This document shows positions 45,250-53,574 of a stretch of 64,000 bases of DNA, piece after piece. Origin of the DNA: JBCCGG01 sp039029395 (GTDB lineage Bacteria; Pseudomonadota; Alphaproteobacteria; Kiloniellales; JAKSDN01); NCBI GenBank assembly GCA_039029395.1, contig JBCCGG010000009.1, positions 1 to 64,000 of the forward strand, read 5' to 3'. Under the pieces are notes generated by a model that saw only the letters and a program-made list of their open reading frames with translations, ran no database searches and had not been told where the DNA came from. The position numbers and the translations under genes were made by a program. Positions within the stretch are counted from its first letter, which is position 1. Each line of letters opens with the position of its first letter.

Positions 45250-46974
45250 ATGGCAGACGATAGGGAGTCGACGGCTGGAGCAGAGCGCCTTGTCGCCGGG
45301 GGCGCACTTTTGGCGCGACTCAAGGTCTTGGGAGTCGACGGTATCTTTGCCGGTGTCGGCACCGACTATCCACCGATCATCGAAGGCTTGCTCGAGGCCA
45401 AGGCCAGGGGCATCGCCGTGCCGGAGGCCCTGGTGGTTCCCTATGAACATGCCGCCGTGGCGATGGCCCATGGCGCTCACCTGGCGGACGGCAAGACCTA
45501 CGGCGTGCTGCTGCACACCAATGTCGGCTTGGCCAATGGCGTGATCGGCTTGATCAATGCCGCGACCGACAACATCCCGATGATCGTGATGTCCGGCCGC
45601 ACGCCCATCACCGAGCAGGGGCACCTGGGCTCCCGGGACATTCCCATCGGTTGGGGTCAAGAGATGCGCGACCAGACCGGCCTAGTGCGCGACCTGGTCA
45701 AGTGGGACTACGAGCTGCGCTATCCGGAGCAGATCCCCGAGGTGCTCGACCGGGCGCTTGCCATTGCCAACTCCACACCGAAGGGGCCGGTCTACGTGAG
45801 CTTGCCGCGCGAGGTCCTGTGCGAGGCTGTTTCGGCGGAAGGCCTTTTGGCGCCGGCGGGCGTGAGACCGGTAACGGTATCGGCCGAACCTCAGTCCCTG
45901 ACCGAGATCGCCGGGCGGCTCGCGGACGCGGAGCGGCCGGTCATCTTCGCCCAACGGGGTGCCGGCTCGGCGGCGGGCTTTGCCACCCTCACCAAGCTGG
46001 TCGAGGACTGGGCCATTCCCGTCGTGCACTACTGGGCCGACCGCGTCGCCATCCCGTCCAGCCATCCCATGCAAGCCGGCGAGAGTCCCGAGCCTTGGCT
46101 GAGCGAGGCCGATTTCGTTCTGGTCATCGATTCCTTGGCGCCCTGGTCGCCGAAGGACGGCCAGCCGGACCCGGCTTGCAAGGTCGCCCACCTAGGCCCG
46201 GACCCGCTGCAAAGCCGAACGCCGATCCGCGGCTTCCGGGCGGATCTATCCGTGGTGAGCGAAGTCGGCCCCGGTCTCGTTTCCCTCGCCAAGGCGATGG
46301 CGCCCAAATTGGCCGAGAAAAAAGGGCAGATCGAAACCCGGCGCCCGCTTATCAAGGCGCGCACCGATGCGATCCGCGAGCAGGATCTCAACGCGGCCTT
46401 GGAGGGCAAGGGCGTGCCGATTAACAAGGCCTGGGTCGGCCACTGCATCGCGGAGGCGATCAAGGAAGAAGAGGCGACGGTCGTGCACGAGCTGGGCTGC
46501 CCCCTCGGCGCGCTCGACCTGAAGGGCCATGGGGCGTGGTATCTGGAGCCCCTGTCCGGCGGCTTGGGCTGGGGCCTGCCGGCGGCCATGGGCCTCCAGC
46601 TCGCCGAGCCCGGGCGTCTGGTCGTCGCGACCTTGGGCGACGGCTCCTATCTCTTCGCCAATCCTGTCGCCTGTCATCAGGTCATGGAGCGCTACGGACT
46701 TCCGGTGCTCACCGTGATCTTGAACAACGCCGGCTGGGGCACGGTCCAGCAAGCCGTGAAGTCCCTCTTTCCAGAGGGCCATGCCGCCAAGGCCAACGAG
46801 ATGCCCCTGGTAGGGCTGAGCCCCAGCCCGGATTTCGTCAAGGTCGCTGAAGCCAGCCGGGCCTATGCCGAGCGCGTGAGCGACGGCGCCCAGCTGCCCG
46901 ACGCGCTCGCCCGCGCCCTGGCGGTCGTCAAAGAAGAACGGCGCCAGGCGCTCCTGGAGATCACGGTGGCTTAG
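45250..46974 (+). CDS. Thiamine-pyrophosphate enzyme (acetolactate-synthase-like)
   Basis: A 574-residue three-domain TPP enzyme. The pyrimidine-binding domain has VPYEHAAVAMAHGAHLADG with the catalytic Glu near residue 71. A central nucleotide-fold domain follows (RPVIFAQRGAGSAAG). The PP-binding domain has VATLGDGSYLFANPVACHQV, the GDGS...N motif near residue 463, and LNNAGWGTVQQAVKS. It resembles acetolactate synthase/benzoylformate decarboxylase-type enzymes; the substrate is open. No small regulatory subunit follows, so it is probably not a biosynthetic IlvB. Confidence 0.9.
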   Translation: MADDRESTAGAERLVAGGALLARLKVLGVDGIFAGVGTDYPPIIEGLLEAKARGIAVPEALVVPYEHAAVAMAHGAHLADGKTYGVLLHTNVGLANGVIGLINAATDNIPMIVMSGRTPITEQGHLGSRDIPIGWGQEMRDQTGLVRDLVKWDYELRYPEQIPEVLDRALAIANSTPKGPVYVSLPREVLCEAVSAEGLLAPAGVRPVTVSAEPQSLTEIAGRLADAERPVIFAQRGAGSAAGFATLTKLVEDWAIPVVHYWADRVAIPSSHPMQAGESPEPWLSEADFVLVIDSLAPWSPKDGQPDPACKVAHLGPDPLQSRTPIRGFRADLSVVSEVGPGLVSLAKAMAPKLAEKKGQIETRRPLIKARTDAIREQDLNAALEGKGVPINKAWVGHCIAEAIKEEEATVVHELGCPLGALDLKGHGAWYLEPLSGGLGWGLPAAMGLQLAEPGRLVVATLGDGSYLFANPVACHQVMERYGLPVLTVILNNAGWGTVQQAVKSLFPEGHAAKANEMPLVGLSPSPDFVKVAEASRAYAERVSDGAQLPDALARALAVVKEERRQALLEITVA

Positions 46975-47059
46975 ACCACGGCTTTTGTTGAAGACCCATC
47001 GCATGGGGCCCAGCGGCCGGCGATCGAACTCTTCCGTAGGCCCCTTTGGATCCTCCATT

Positions 47060-48673
47060 TTAGGGCAGCTGCCGCAGGATGCCGGACTGCGGGTCGCCCA
47101 AAGAGCCCCAGAAAGCACAGTTGGCGCCGAGATCCGTTTTCTTGGAAGTCGGGCTGGCCAGGATCAGGCGCGTGGGCTGGCTCGGGCTGAATGGCGGCCA
47201 GTCGGCCCCCGGGTTGAGCGTGGTCGCGAAGCTTGTCCAGGCGGTCATCATCCGCTCTGAGAGCGCCTGTTCGGCCGGGGTGAATTCATGGGCGGCTGGC
47301 TGTGGCTGCTCCACGATGGTGGTCGCGTTACCGAACACGAAGGGCAGCTCGAAGGCATGGCAGACCTTCGCCTGGTCGGGCGCGCAGAGCGGGATCTGGG
47401 GCCACATGTCGTAGGATGGCACTTGGGCGAACTGGTAGCCGAAGACCGGGCTGTCGGCCTGAGCCATGACCCGCCGGCTGGGGCAGGTGAAGAGGAAGTC
47501 CGTGATCAGCCGGGCCAGCGCCTGGGTGTTGTCGCCGCGCGCGGGCTTGTAGCGCCCTAGCTGTTTGATCTCGCGCACCGCCTTGAGCGGGAACAGCAGG
47601 GTAAGCGCGAGCTCGTACTCCAGCTTGGAGAGCGATTTGGCGCCCGTGGCCGTTGCGAAGAGCACGCCCTCGTCCCGGTTGGTGCCGATGATCGCTGGTT
47701 TGGCGATTGGGCTGGCGGCCGGCTGGGCGGGAACGAGGGTCCCGTCGAGCACCGGCGCCCAGTGCAGAAAGCCGGAAAGGCCCGACAGCACGCCCTGTAG
47801 CTTCAAGAGCGCCGACTTCTGGTTGGCGACGATGGCCTTAAAGGGCCGCGTGCGCATGCAGGCGATGCCGCCGGCTTCGCAGGCCAGGCTGTCACGCAGC
47901 AGAACGGCGAGGCGCTCGGCCTGCTTCGGCGTCTTGTAGGGGATGCCGTAGGGGTTGCTCTCCATTATCGCCGCGCGGAACAGCGGGGCGCTCTCAGGCG
48001 AGATCAGATGTAGGCCGACCGACATGGCCCCGGCGCTCTCGCCGAACAGGGTGACCTTGGCCGGATCGCCGCCGAAGCCGGCTATGTTGTCGCGCACCCA
48101 CTGGAGCGCCAAGCGCTGGTCGAGCAGGCCGTAGTTCCCGGCAAGGCCCTCGAGCCCGGCCAGGAAGCCGAGCGCGCCCAAGCGGTAGTTGAGGCTGACC
48201 ACGACCACCTGGCCGTGGGCTGCGAGCTTGCCCGCCTGGTAAAGCGGGTTGCGGCTCGAGCCGATTACGAAAGCGCCGCCATGCAGAAACACCATCACCG
48301 GCAGCTTGTCGCCGGCCCCCGCGGCCGGGCTCCAGACGTTGAGGCTGAGGCAGTCCTCGCTCATGGGCTGGCCGCCGGCTTGGGCCTGGGCTTGAGGACA
48401 GATCGGCCCGAAGGTGCTGGCGTCCAATGTCGCGCTGCTCTCTTTAACCGTCCGGGGCGGCGCCCAGCGATTGTCGCCGGCGGTCGACTGGCCGTATGGA
48501 ATGCCGAGATAGGCCCGAACCCTGGGGGCCGCGGCCGCGGCGATCCCGCAGACCGCTCCGCTCGTGGTGTCGACCACAGGCACGGCGCAGTCCTGGGCGC
48601 GCGCGGACGGCGCCGGGGCCGCGGTAAACCACGCGCCCGCAAGACAAAGCGCTAGCGCTTTCACTCGGCGCAT
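47060..48673 (-). CDS. Secreted type-B carboxylesterase
   Basis: A 537-residue exported esterase with the signal MRRVKALALCLAGAWFTAAPAPSARA. Family blocks: VRAYLGIPYGQ, SEDCLSLNVWSP, VMVFLHGGAFVIGS, NYGLLDQRLALQWVRDNIAGFGGDPAKVTLFGESAGAMSVG (nucleophile Ser in GESAG), the acidic residue in GTNRDEGVLF, and the His in CHAFELPFVFGN. Acts on carboxylic esters in the periplasm or outside; the substrate is unknown. Convergent with the TPP enzyme gene. Confidence 0.92.
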   Translation of the reverse strand: MRRVKALALCLAGAWFTAAPAPSARAQDCAVPVVDTTSGAVCGIAAAAAPRVRAYLGIPYGQSTAGDNRWAPPRTVKESSATLDASTFGPICPQAQAQAGGQPMSEDCLSLNVWSPAAGAGDKLPVMVFLHGGAFVIGSSRNPLYQAGKLAAHGQVVVVSLNYRLGALGFLAGLEGLAGNYGLLDQRLALQWVRDNIAGFGGDPAKVTLFGESAGAMSVGLHLISPESAPLFRAAIMESNPYGIPYKTPKQAERLAVLLRDSLACEAGGIACMRTRPFKAIVANQKSALLKLQGVLSGLSGFLHWAPVLDGTLVPAQPAASPIAKPAIIGTNRDEGVLFATATGAKSLSKLEYELALTLLFPLKAVREIKQLGRYKPARGDNTQALARLITDFLFTCPSRRVMAQADSPVFGYQFAQVPSYDMWPQIPLCAPDQAKVCHAFELPFVFGNATTIVEQPQPAAHEFTPAEQALSERMMTAWTSFATTLNPGADWPPFSPSQPTRLILASPTSKKTDLGANCAFWGSLGDPQSGILRQLP

Positions 48674-48972
48674 CTTGGCCTCCTCGCATGGACCAGATCG
48701 ATCGCGATCGGCACGGGCCGCCTCAAGTGGCGGTGGACTTCATTCCGGTACTATGGAACCGCAGTGATGATCCTCGGTGTCATTCTACCACGTGTCGCGT
48801 GACCCCATTGAAACGAGTTTGAAATTGTCGGGCATGACACGGAGGGTGTCGGCGGCAGAATGGTGCCTGGCGGCGTGTCTCCAGATAATTGACCCTGCGC
48901 AGAATTTGTTTGGGTCCTGGGCCTAAGTGGCTTAAATCTAATGGACTGTACTTGTTGGGAGCGCCTGCGGGT

Positions 48973-49806
48973 TTGCCTGATCAGCCAGATTTCTGGGTCC
49001 GCTTCTGGGGCGTGCGTGGTTCGATTGCCTGTCCCGGGCCATTGTTCCAGCGCTACGGTGGCAATACTTCGTGTCTCGAGGTGGGTTGTGGCGAGGGCAC
49101 GCTGATCTTCGATGCCGGGACGGGCCTGCGCTTCCTGGGCGACAAGCTGGCCGCGGCCGGCACGACCGATGCGAGTATCTTCCTAACTCATACCCACATC
49201 GACCACATCAACGGCCTGCCGTTCTTCGGCCCGCTGTACAACGCCTCGAACCGAATCCGCTTTTGGGCCGGCCATCTGCTGCCCGATATGAGCCTGCACG
49301 AGGCACTGGCCAAGTTCATGTCGGCGCCGCTCTTTCCGGTGCCGCCGCAGATTTTCGCGGCCGACGTCAGCTACCACGATTTCAAGGCCGGCGAGACGCT
49401 CAAGCCCTGGCCAGACGTGGCCCTGCGCTCCGCGCCGCTCAATCACCCCAACAACGCGACCGGTTACCGCGTTGACTACAATGGCCACTCTATCTGCTAC
49501 ATCACCGATACCGAGCATGTGGAAGGCGTGCCTGACCGGAACATCATCAATCTGGTGCAGGGCGCCGATTTGATGATCTACGACAGCACCTACACCGACG
49601 ACGAGTACCCGCGCTACCGCAACTGGGGCCATTCGACCTGGCAGGAAGGGGTGCGCCTGGCCAATCGGGCCAACGTGAAGCGCTTGGTAGTGTTTCACCA
49701 TGACCCAAGCCACGACGACGCCTTCATGGACGATATCGCAGCGCAAGTCGAAACCGTGCGCCCGGGCACCGTGGTGGCCAAAGAGGGCATGGTCCTGACG
49801 CCGTGA
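48973..49806 (+). CDS. Metallo-beta-lactamase-fold hydrolase
   Basis: About 277 residues from a TTG at 48973 preceded by GGGAG; in-frame TTGs upstream could extend it by up to 28 codons, and no ATG or GTG fits. The conserved body starts FWVRFWGVRGSIACPG. Metal motif HTHIDHINGLPFFGPLY, then PNNATGYRVDY, ITDTEH and a late His in VFHHDPSHDD. This layout belongs to the RNase Z/phosphodiesterase-like MBL branch. It is the first gene of a run with the methyltransferase (GTGA overlap) and the class III cyclase, raising the possibility of a cyclic-nucleotide role. Confidence 0.85.
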   Translation: MPDQPDFWVRFWGVRGSIACPGPLFQRYGGNTSCLEVGCGEGTLIFDAGTGLRFLGDKLAAAGTTDASIFLTHTHIDHINGLPFFGPLYNASNRIRFWAGHLLPDMSLHEALAKFMSAPLFPVPPQIFAADVSYHDFKAGETLKPWPDVALRSAPLNHPNNATGYRVDYNGHSICYITDTEHVEGVPDRNIINLVQGADLMIYDSTYTDDEYPRYRNWGHSTWQEGVRLANRANVKRLVVFHHDPSHDDAFMDDIAAQVETVRPGTVVAKEGMVLTP

Positions 49807-50657
49807 GCGCCCGGGCCCGGCGGCGCCGCGCCTGGTTCGGCCTGCAGACCGTGCTCGGCGTCAAGACCCGCGGCTTTTTCCTGCCTTACCGCTATGCCGA
49901 GACCCTGCCCGGGCCGGGGCAGCGGCCGTCCTACGCACCAGTCGAGGCGCTCTTCGCCGGCGCGCGGGACCGCTTCGCGGCGAGGCTCCGGGAGCTCGAT
50001 GCATTTGCAGAGGCTTTCGCCGCGATCGGCAAGGATCCGGCGCCGGCGCCGCGCTGGGATCAGGACTGGTTCCCGCGCTTGGACGCCGCGATCGCCTATG
50101 CGGCCGTACGGCGCCTGGCGCCCCGGCGGATCGTCGAGGTCGGCTCGGGGCACTCTACCCGTTATCTGGCCCGTGCGGTCGCCGATGGCGCGCTGGCGAC
50201 CCAGATCACCGCGATCGACCCGGCGCCGCGCGCGGCGCTCGCCGGTCTGGCGGTCACTTGGATCGAGGCCAGTTTGCCCGCTGCTGGCCGCGCGCCCTTC
50301 GGGGATCTCGCGGCCGGCGATATCCTGATGATCGATTCGAGCCATCTTCTTATGCCCGGCAGCGACGTGGACTTCCTGCTTGGCCACCTGCTGCCCGAAC
50401 TGCCGGCCGGGGTGGTGGTGCAGGTTCACGACATCTTCCTGCCCGACGACTATCCGGCGGCCTGGGATTGGCGCGGCTACAACGAGCAGCTCGGCGTGCT
50501 GCCTCTGCTGTTCGGCGGTGCCTGGCGGGTCGACTTCGCCAGCCACTACGCCGCGACCCGCATGGCCGAAGAGGTCGCCGCCTCGGCCGCCGGAGCCATC
50601 GCCCTAGCGGACGGCGCCTATGAGTCCAGTCTTTGGCTTGAGAAGATAAGCCGGTAA
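49803..50657 (+). CDS. Class I SAM-dependent methyltransferase-like protein
   Basis: A 284-residue protein starting at a GTG that overlaps the preceding stop (GTGA, 49803-49806). The Rossmann core has RRIVEVGSGHSTRYLARAVADG (motif I), QITAIDPAP, GDILMIDSSHLLMPGSDVDFLLGHLLPELPAGVVVQVHDIFLPDDYPAAW, which fits the Methyltransf_24-like group. The substrate is unknown. Coupled to the metallo-hydrolase by overlap and followed 56 bases later by the cyclase. Confidence 0.83.
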   Translation: MSARARRRRAWFGLQTVLGVKTRGFFLPYRYAETLPGPGQRPSYAPVEALFAGARDRFAARLRELDAFAEAFAAIGKDPAPAPRWDQDWFPRLDAAIAYAAVRRLAPRRIVEVGSGHSTRYLARAVADGALATQITAIDPAPRAALAGLAVTWIEASLPAAGRAPFGDLAAGDILMIDSSHLLMPGSDVDFLLGHLLPELPAGVVVQVHDIFLPDDYPAAWDWRGYNEQLGVLPLLFGGAWRVDFASHYAATRMAEEVAASAAGAIALADGAYESSLWLEKISR

Positions 50658-50713
50658 ACTTTTGCTCACGGGGTTCTGACCGCGGGGGGCGGTGCGATCG
50701 CCTATATTAAACC

Positions 50714-52099
50714 ATGGCGACAATTTCACAGGAGCTGCCTTCGATCCCGAAGGGCGCGGCGATGTTAGGCTCGATCTTTTCCGATAGGGATCTCGCCGGC
50801 CTGCCGGAGCGGGTGCGCGTGGCGATCCGCGACCAGCAGGACCGAAGCGAGCGGATCATCGGCTGGTTCCAGCTGGGCGTCGTGCTGTTCATCGGCACGC
50901 TCTACTTCCTGGCACCCAAGACCTTTACCGATGACGCCGACTTCGCGCCGGTGCCCTGGGCGCTGTCGACCTATTTCCTGCTCACCGTGATCCGCCTGGT
51001 ATGGGCCCATAGGGGCCGGCTGCCGGGCTGGTCCCTGGCGATCTCGGTGGTCTTCGACATGGGGCTCCTGATGACCCTGATCTGGAGCTTTCACCTGCAG
51101 TACGCCCAGCCGCCGTCGTTCTACCTCAAGGCGCCGACCTTGCTCTGGGTTTTCATCTTCATCGCGCTGCGTGCCCTGCGCTTCGACTGGCGCTACGTCG
51201 CCTGGGCCGGTTTCGTGGCCGCGACCCTTTGGTCGATCCTGGTGGTCTATGTCATCTTCATCGACCCGGAAGACATGATGATCACCCGGGACTTCGTGCA
51301 GTACATGACCTCCAACTCGGTGCTGGTCGGCGCCGAGGTCGAGAAGATCATCTCGATCCTGGCGGTCACCACGATCATCGCGGTCGCGCTCCGCCGCGCC
51401 CGGGGCCTTCTGGTGCGCTCGGTCACCGAGCAGACCGCGGCCCAAGAGCTGTCGCGCTTCTTCGCGCCGGAGATCGCCGACAAGATCAAGACCGCCCAGC
51501 AGGAGATCCATGCCGGCACCGGCGAAATGCGCGACGCGGCGATCCTCAATCTGGATATGCGTGGTTTCACCCGCCTGGCCGGCGACGCCCCGCCGGAGGT
51601 GGTGATCGGCCTGCTGTCCGACTACCAGGCCAAGGTCGTACCGGTGATCCAGAAGCACGGCGGCTCGATCGACAAGTTCCTGGGCGACGGCATCATGGCG
51701 ACCTTCGGCGCCGCCGTGCCGACCGAGACCTACGCCGCCGACTCCCTACGGGCGATCGAGGAGGCGATCCGGGTCGCCGAGGCCTGGCGCGCCGAGTGCG
51801 AGGCGGCTGGCAAGCCCTGCCCGCGAGTCAACGGCGCGGTCGCCACCGGTCAGATTCTGTTCGGCGCGGTCGGCGACGAGACCCGCCTGGAGTTCACGGT
51901 GATCGGCGACGCGGTCAACCTCTCGGCCAAGCTCGAGAAGGAGAACAAGGCGCGCGGCGTCTCGGCGATCTGCGATGCCAAGACCTACGAGTTGGCGCTC
52001 GCACAGGGCTACCAGCCCGACGGCCCGCGCGAGCAGGTCGCCGGCAGCGACATCGGCGGCGTCGGCCACCCGGTCGACCTGGTGGTGCTGGCGCGCTGA
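50714..52099 (+). CDS. Membrane-bound class III adenylate/guanylate cyclase
   Basis: A 461-residue enzyme with an N-terminal membrane domain of about five to six helices (residues 50-235) and a C-terminal class III cyclase domain. Catalytic elements: AILNLDMRGFTRLAG (first metal Asp), GGSIDKFLGDGIMATFGA (second metal Asp), NGAVATGQILFGAVG, and FTVIGDAVNLSAKLE. Product cAMP or cGMP cannot be told from sequence. An alternative ATG lies at 50762. The membrane part may sense a signal. Confidence 0.93.
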   Translation: MATISQELPSIPKGAAMLGSIFSDRDLAGLPERVRVAIRDQQDRSERIIGWFQLGVVLFIGTLYFLAPKTFTDDADFAPVPWALSTYFLLTVIRLVWAHRGRLPGWSLAISVVFDMGLLMTLIWSFHLQYAQPPSFYLKAPTLLWVFIFIALRALRFDWRYVAWAGFVAATLWSILVVYVIFIDPEDMMITRDFVQYMTSNSVLVGAEVEKIISILAVTTIIAVALRRARGLLVRSVTEQTAAQELSRFFAPEIADKIKTAQQEIHAGTGEMRDAAILNLDMRGFTRLAGDAPPEVVIGLLSDYQAKVVPVIQKHGGSIDKFLGDGIMATFGAAVPTETYAADSLRAIEEAIRVAEAWRAECEAAGKPCPRVNGAVATGQILFGAVGDETRLEFTVIGDAVNLSAKLEKENKARGVSAICDAKTYELALAQGYQPDGPREQVAGSDIGGVGHPVDLVVLAR

Positions 52100-52112
52100 G
52101 GGAAGCTTGCCC

Positions 52113-52445
52113 TCACTTCACCGCGCGCCCGCAGTCGCCGGTGGCATAGGCCTGCATGAGGCTGCAGTCCCGGCGCATGTCGATGACCAGCTCGCCCCGG
52201 CAAGAGCGCAAGCCGACCCAGGCGTTGACGCCCTTGAGAATGTCGCTCTGGCCGCCCATGCCCCACTTCTTGACGTAGTCGATCGCGCTGATGTCCTCGG
52301 CCGTCAGGTTCCAGGCGTCGAGCTGCTTTTGAACCGTCGCCTCGCAAGGCCGGCGCTCGCCGATCAGGTCCTGGGCCTGGACGGAGGGGATGGCAGCCCA
52401 CAGGAGCACGACGGCGAGGGCGAGCGGCCTGAGGGACTGGATCAC
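52113..52445 (-). CDS. Small secreted cysteine-containing protein (family A, copy 1)
   Basis: A 110-residue precursor with the signal MIQSLRPLALAVVLLWAAIPSVQA. The mature ~86 residues have four cysteines (RRPCEATVQKQLDAW; LRSCRGELVIDMRRDCSLMQAYATGDCGRAVK). I do not recognise the family. A paralogue lies at 58324-58668, with the same cysteine positions, the Y-x-KKW segment, GVNAW and YATGDCG. It is coupled to the upstream PEP-CTERM gene through an ATGA overlap (52442-52445). Confidence 0.8.
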   Translation of the reverse strand: MIQSLRPLALAVVLLWAAIPSVQAQDLIGERRPCEATVQKQLDAWNLTAEDISAIDYVKKWGMGGQSDILKGVNAWVGLRSCRGELVIDMRRDCSLMQAYATGDCGRAVK

Positions 52446-53020
52446 GAGGCGAGGCTCCTGTGTTTGCGCGGGCCGCGGCTAAGGGCGCCGAGCGTCAGCA
52501 GCGCGACCAGGAAGAGACCCAGCGCCGCCGGCTCCGGGACCTTGGCGCCTTGGGTCCAGTTGTCCGCTTGGTTTGATCCTGGGAGGTTGACGAAAGCCGT
52601 GGTCGCCGCGTCGATCTGGGCGTTGTCCATCAAGTTGTTGAACTCGAAGAAGGTCGAGATCGTGCGCTCGCCGATCGTGGCGCGCACCAGCCAGCTGGTG
52701 ATGTCGCCCTGACCGTCGGTCTGGAACTGGAACAGCAAATCGTCGGTCGCGTCGTCCTGGGTGATGGTCTGAACTCCGTCGCTGAAGGTAAAGGCCTGCA
52801 CGAAACGGGCGTAGTCCTCAAAGGGCAGGTTCGTGTTGAGCGGCAGCTCGATGGAGAACCACACGCCGACGAAGTCCGAGGTGGTGTAGGGCGGCACGGC
52901 GGTCTGAAAATCCGGGCCCCGATAGTCGTATTCGAAGAGCACCGCGTGCCCCGCCGTGGGGGCAACGACCAAGGCCGTGAGAAAACCAAGGGCCGCGGAG
53001 AGACGCTTGAACCGTGTCAT
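52442..53020 (-). CDS. PEP-CTERM-type exported protein
   Basis: A 192-residue exported protein: signal MTRFKRLSAALGFLTALVVAPTAGHA, a body rich in beta strands (LFEYDYRGPDFQTAVPPYTTSDFVGVWF), and a C-terminal PEP-CTERM-like sorting signal made of VPEPAALG, a hydrophobic helix and a basic tail (RGPRKHR). In bacteria with an exosortase such proteins are processed and placed on the cell surface or in the matrix. No exosortase gene is in this window. The next gene is the small cysteine protein, coupled by four overlapping bases. Confidence 0.82.
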   Translation of the reverse strand: MTRFKRLSAALGFLTALVVAPTAGHAVLFEYDYRGPDFQTAVPPYTTSDFVGVWFSIELPLNTNLPFEDYARFVQAFTFSDGVQTITQDDATDDLLFQFQTDGQGDITSWLVRATIGERTISTFFEFNNLMDNAQIDAATTAFVNLPGSNQADNWTQGAKVPEPAALGLFLVALLTLGALSRGPRKHRSLAS

Positions 53021-53204
53021 GACCTACCTGCTCCTGCTTAAGCCAAACCTGGGGTTTTGTAGTGGAGCACGAAACTTCGCTTAATGGCAATGGCGTCGGG
53101 TCGCCTGGAAACTTGATCCAGCTCAATGCCGTTGGCGAGGTCTTGCGGCTTGCTGTCGCTACCTGGCCCCTGGACTCGGAGGGCCCGACGCGGAGGTAAC
53201 GGAG

Positions 53205-53546
53205 ATGACGATCGAGGGCATCTGGACCGGCGAGCTTTACGGCCCCTACGGCTGGGAGAACACCGGCGTCTACGTGCTCGAGCAGGGCCGCATGCTGGGC
53301 GGCAACGACCGGCACTATTCGACCGGCCGCTACCGCCTCGACGGCTCGGCCTTCCGGGCCGAGGTCGCGGTGCAGTACTACGGCCCGCCACGGGCGATTT
53401 TCGGTGACAAGCGCGAAACCTTCGATATCCAAGTGGCCGGCGAGCTGTCCGACGACGTGATCGACGCCACGATCTCCCGCGACGACCGCCCCGGCTACGA
53501 CGTGCAGTACCGCCTGACCCGGCGCATCGACATTCCACCGGTGTGA
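53205..53546 (+). CDS. GrlR-like small protein
   Basis: A 113-residue protein of alternating strands (GIWTGELYGPYGWENTGVYVLEQGRMLGGNDRHYSTGRYRLDGSAFRAEVAVQYYG), matching the lipocalin-like pattern of GrlR-type proteins: an outward-facing strand, a G-G-N/D-turn, then a Y-x-G-x-Y strand. GrlR was described as a negative regulator of a secretion system, but most relatives are of unknown function. AGG precedes the ATG; no signal peptide. It stands alone, 28 bases before the Na/Pi transporter gene. Confidence 0.6.
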   Translation: MTIEGIWTGELYGPYGWENTGVYVLEQGRMLGGNDRHYSTGRYRLDGSAFRAEVAVQYYGPPRAIFGDKRETFDIQVAGELSDDVIDATISRDDRPGYDVQYRLTRRIDIPPV

Positions 53547-53574
53547 GGCCGCTGGCTAGCCGCCGGCCGACGCC

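Noticed and set aside
48889..48972. The longest N-terminal extension of the metallo-hydrolase
   Set aside because: It begins at a TTG right after a stop, has no ribosome-binding sequence and no family similarity before FWVRFWG; the TTG at 48973 with GGGAG upstream is preferred.
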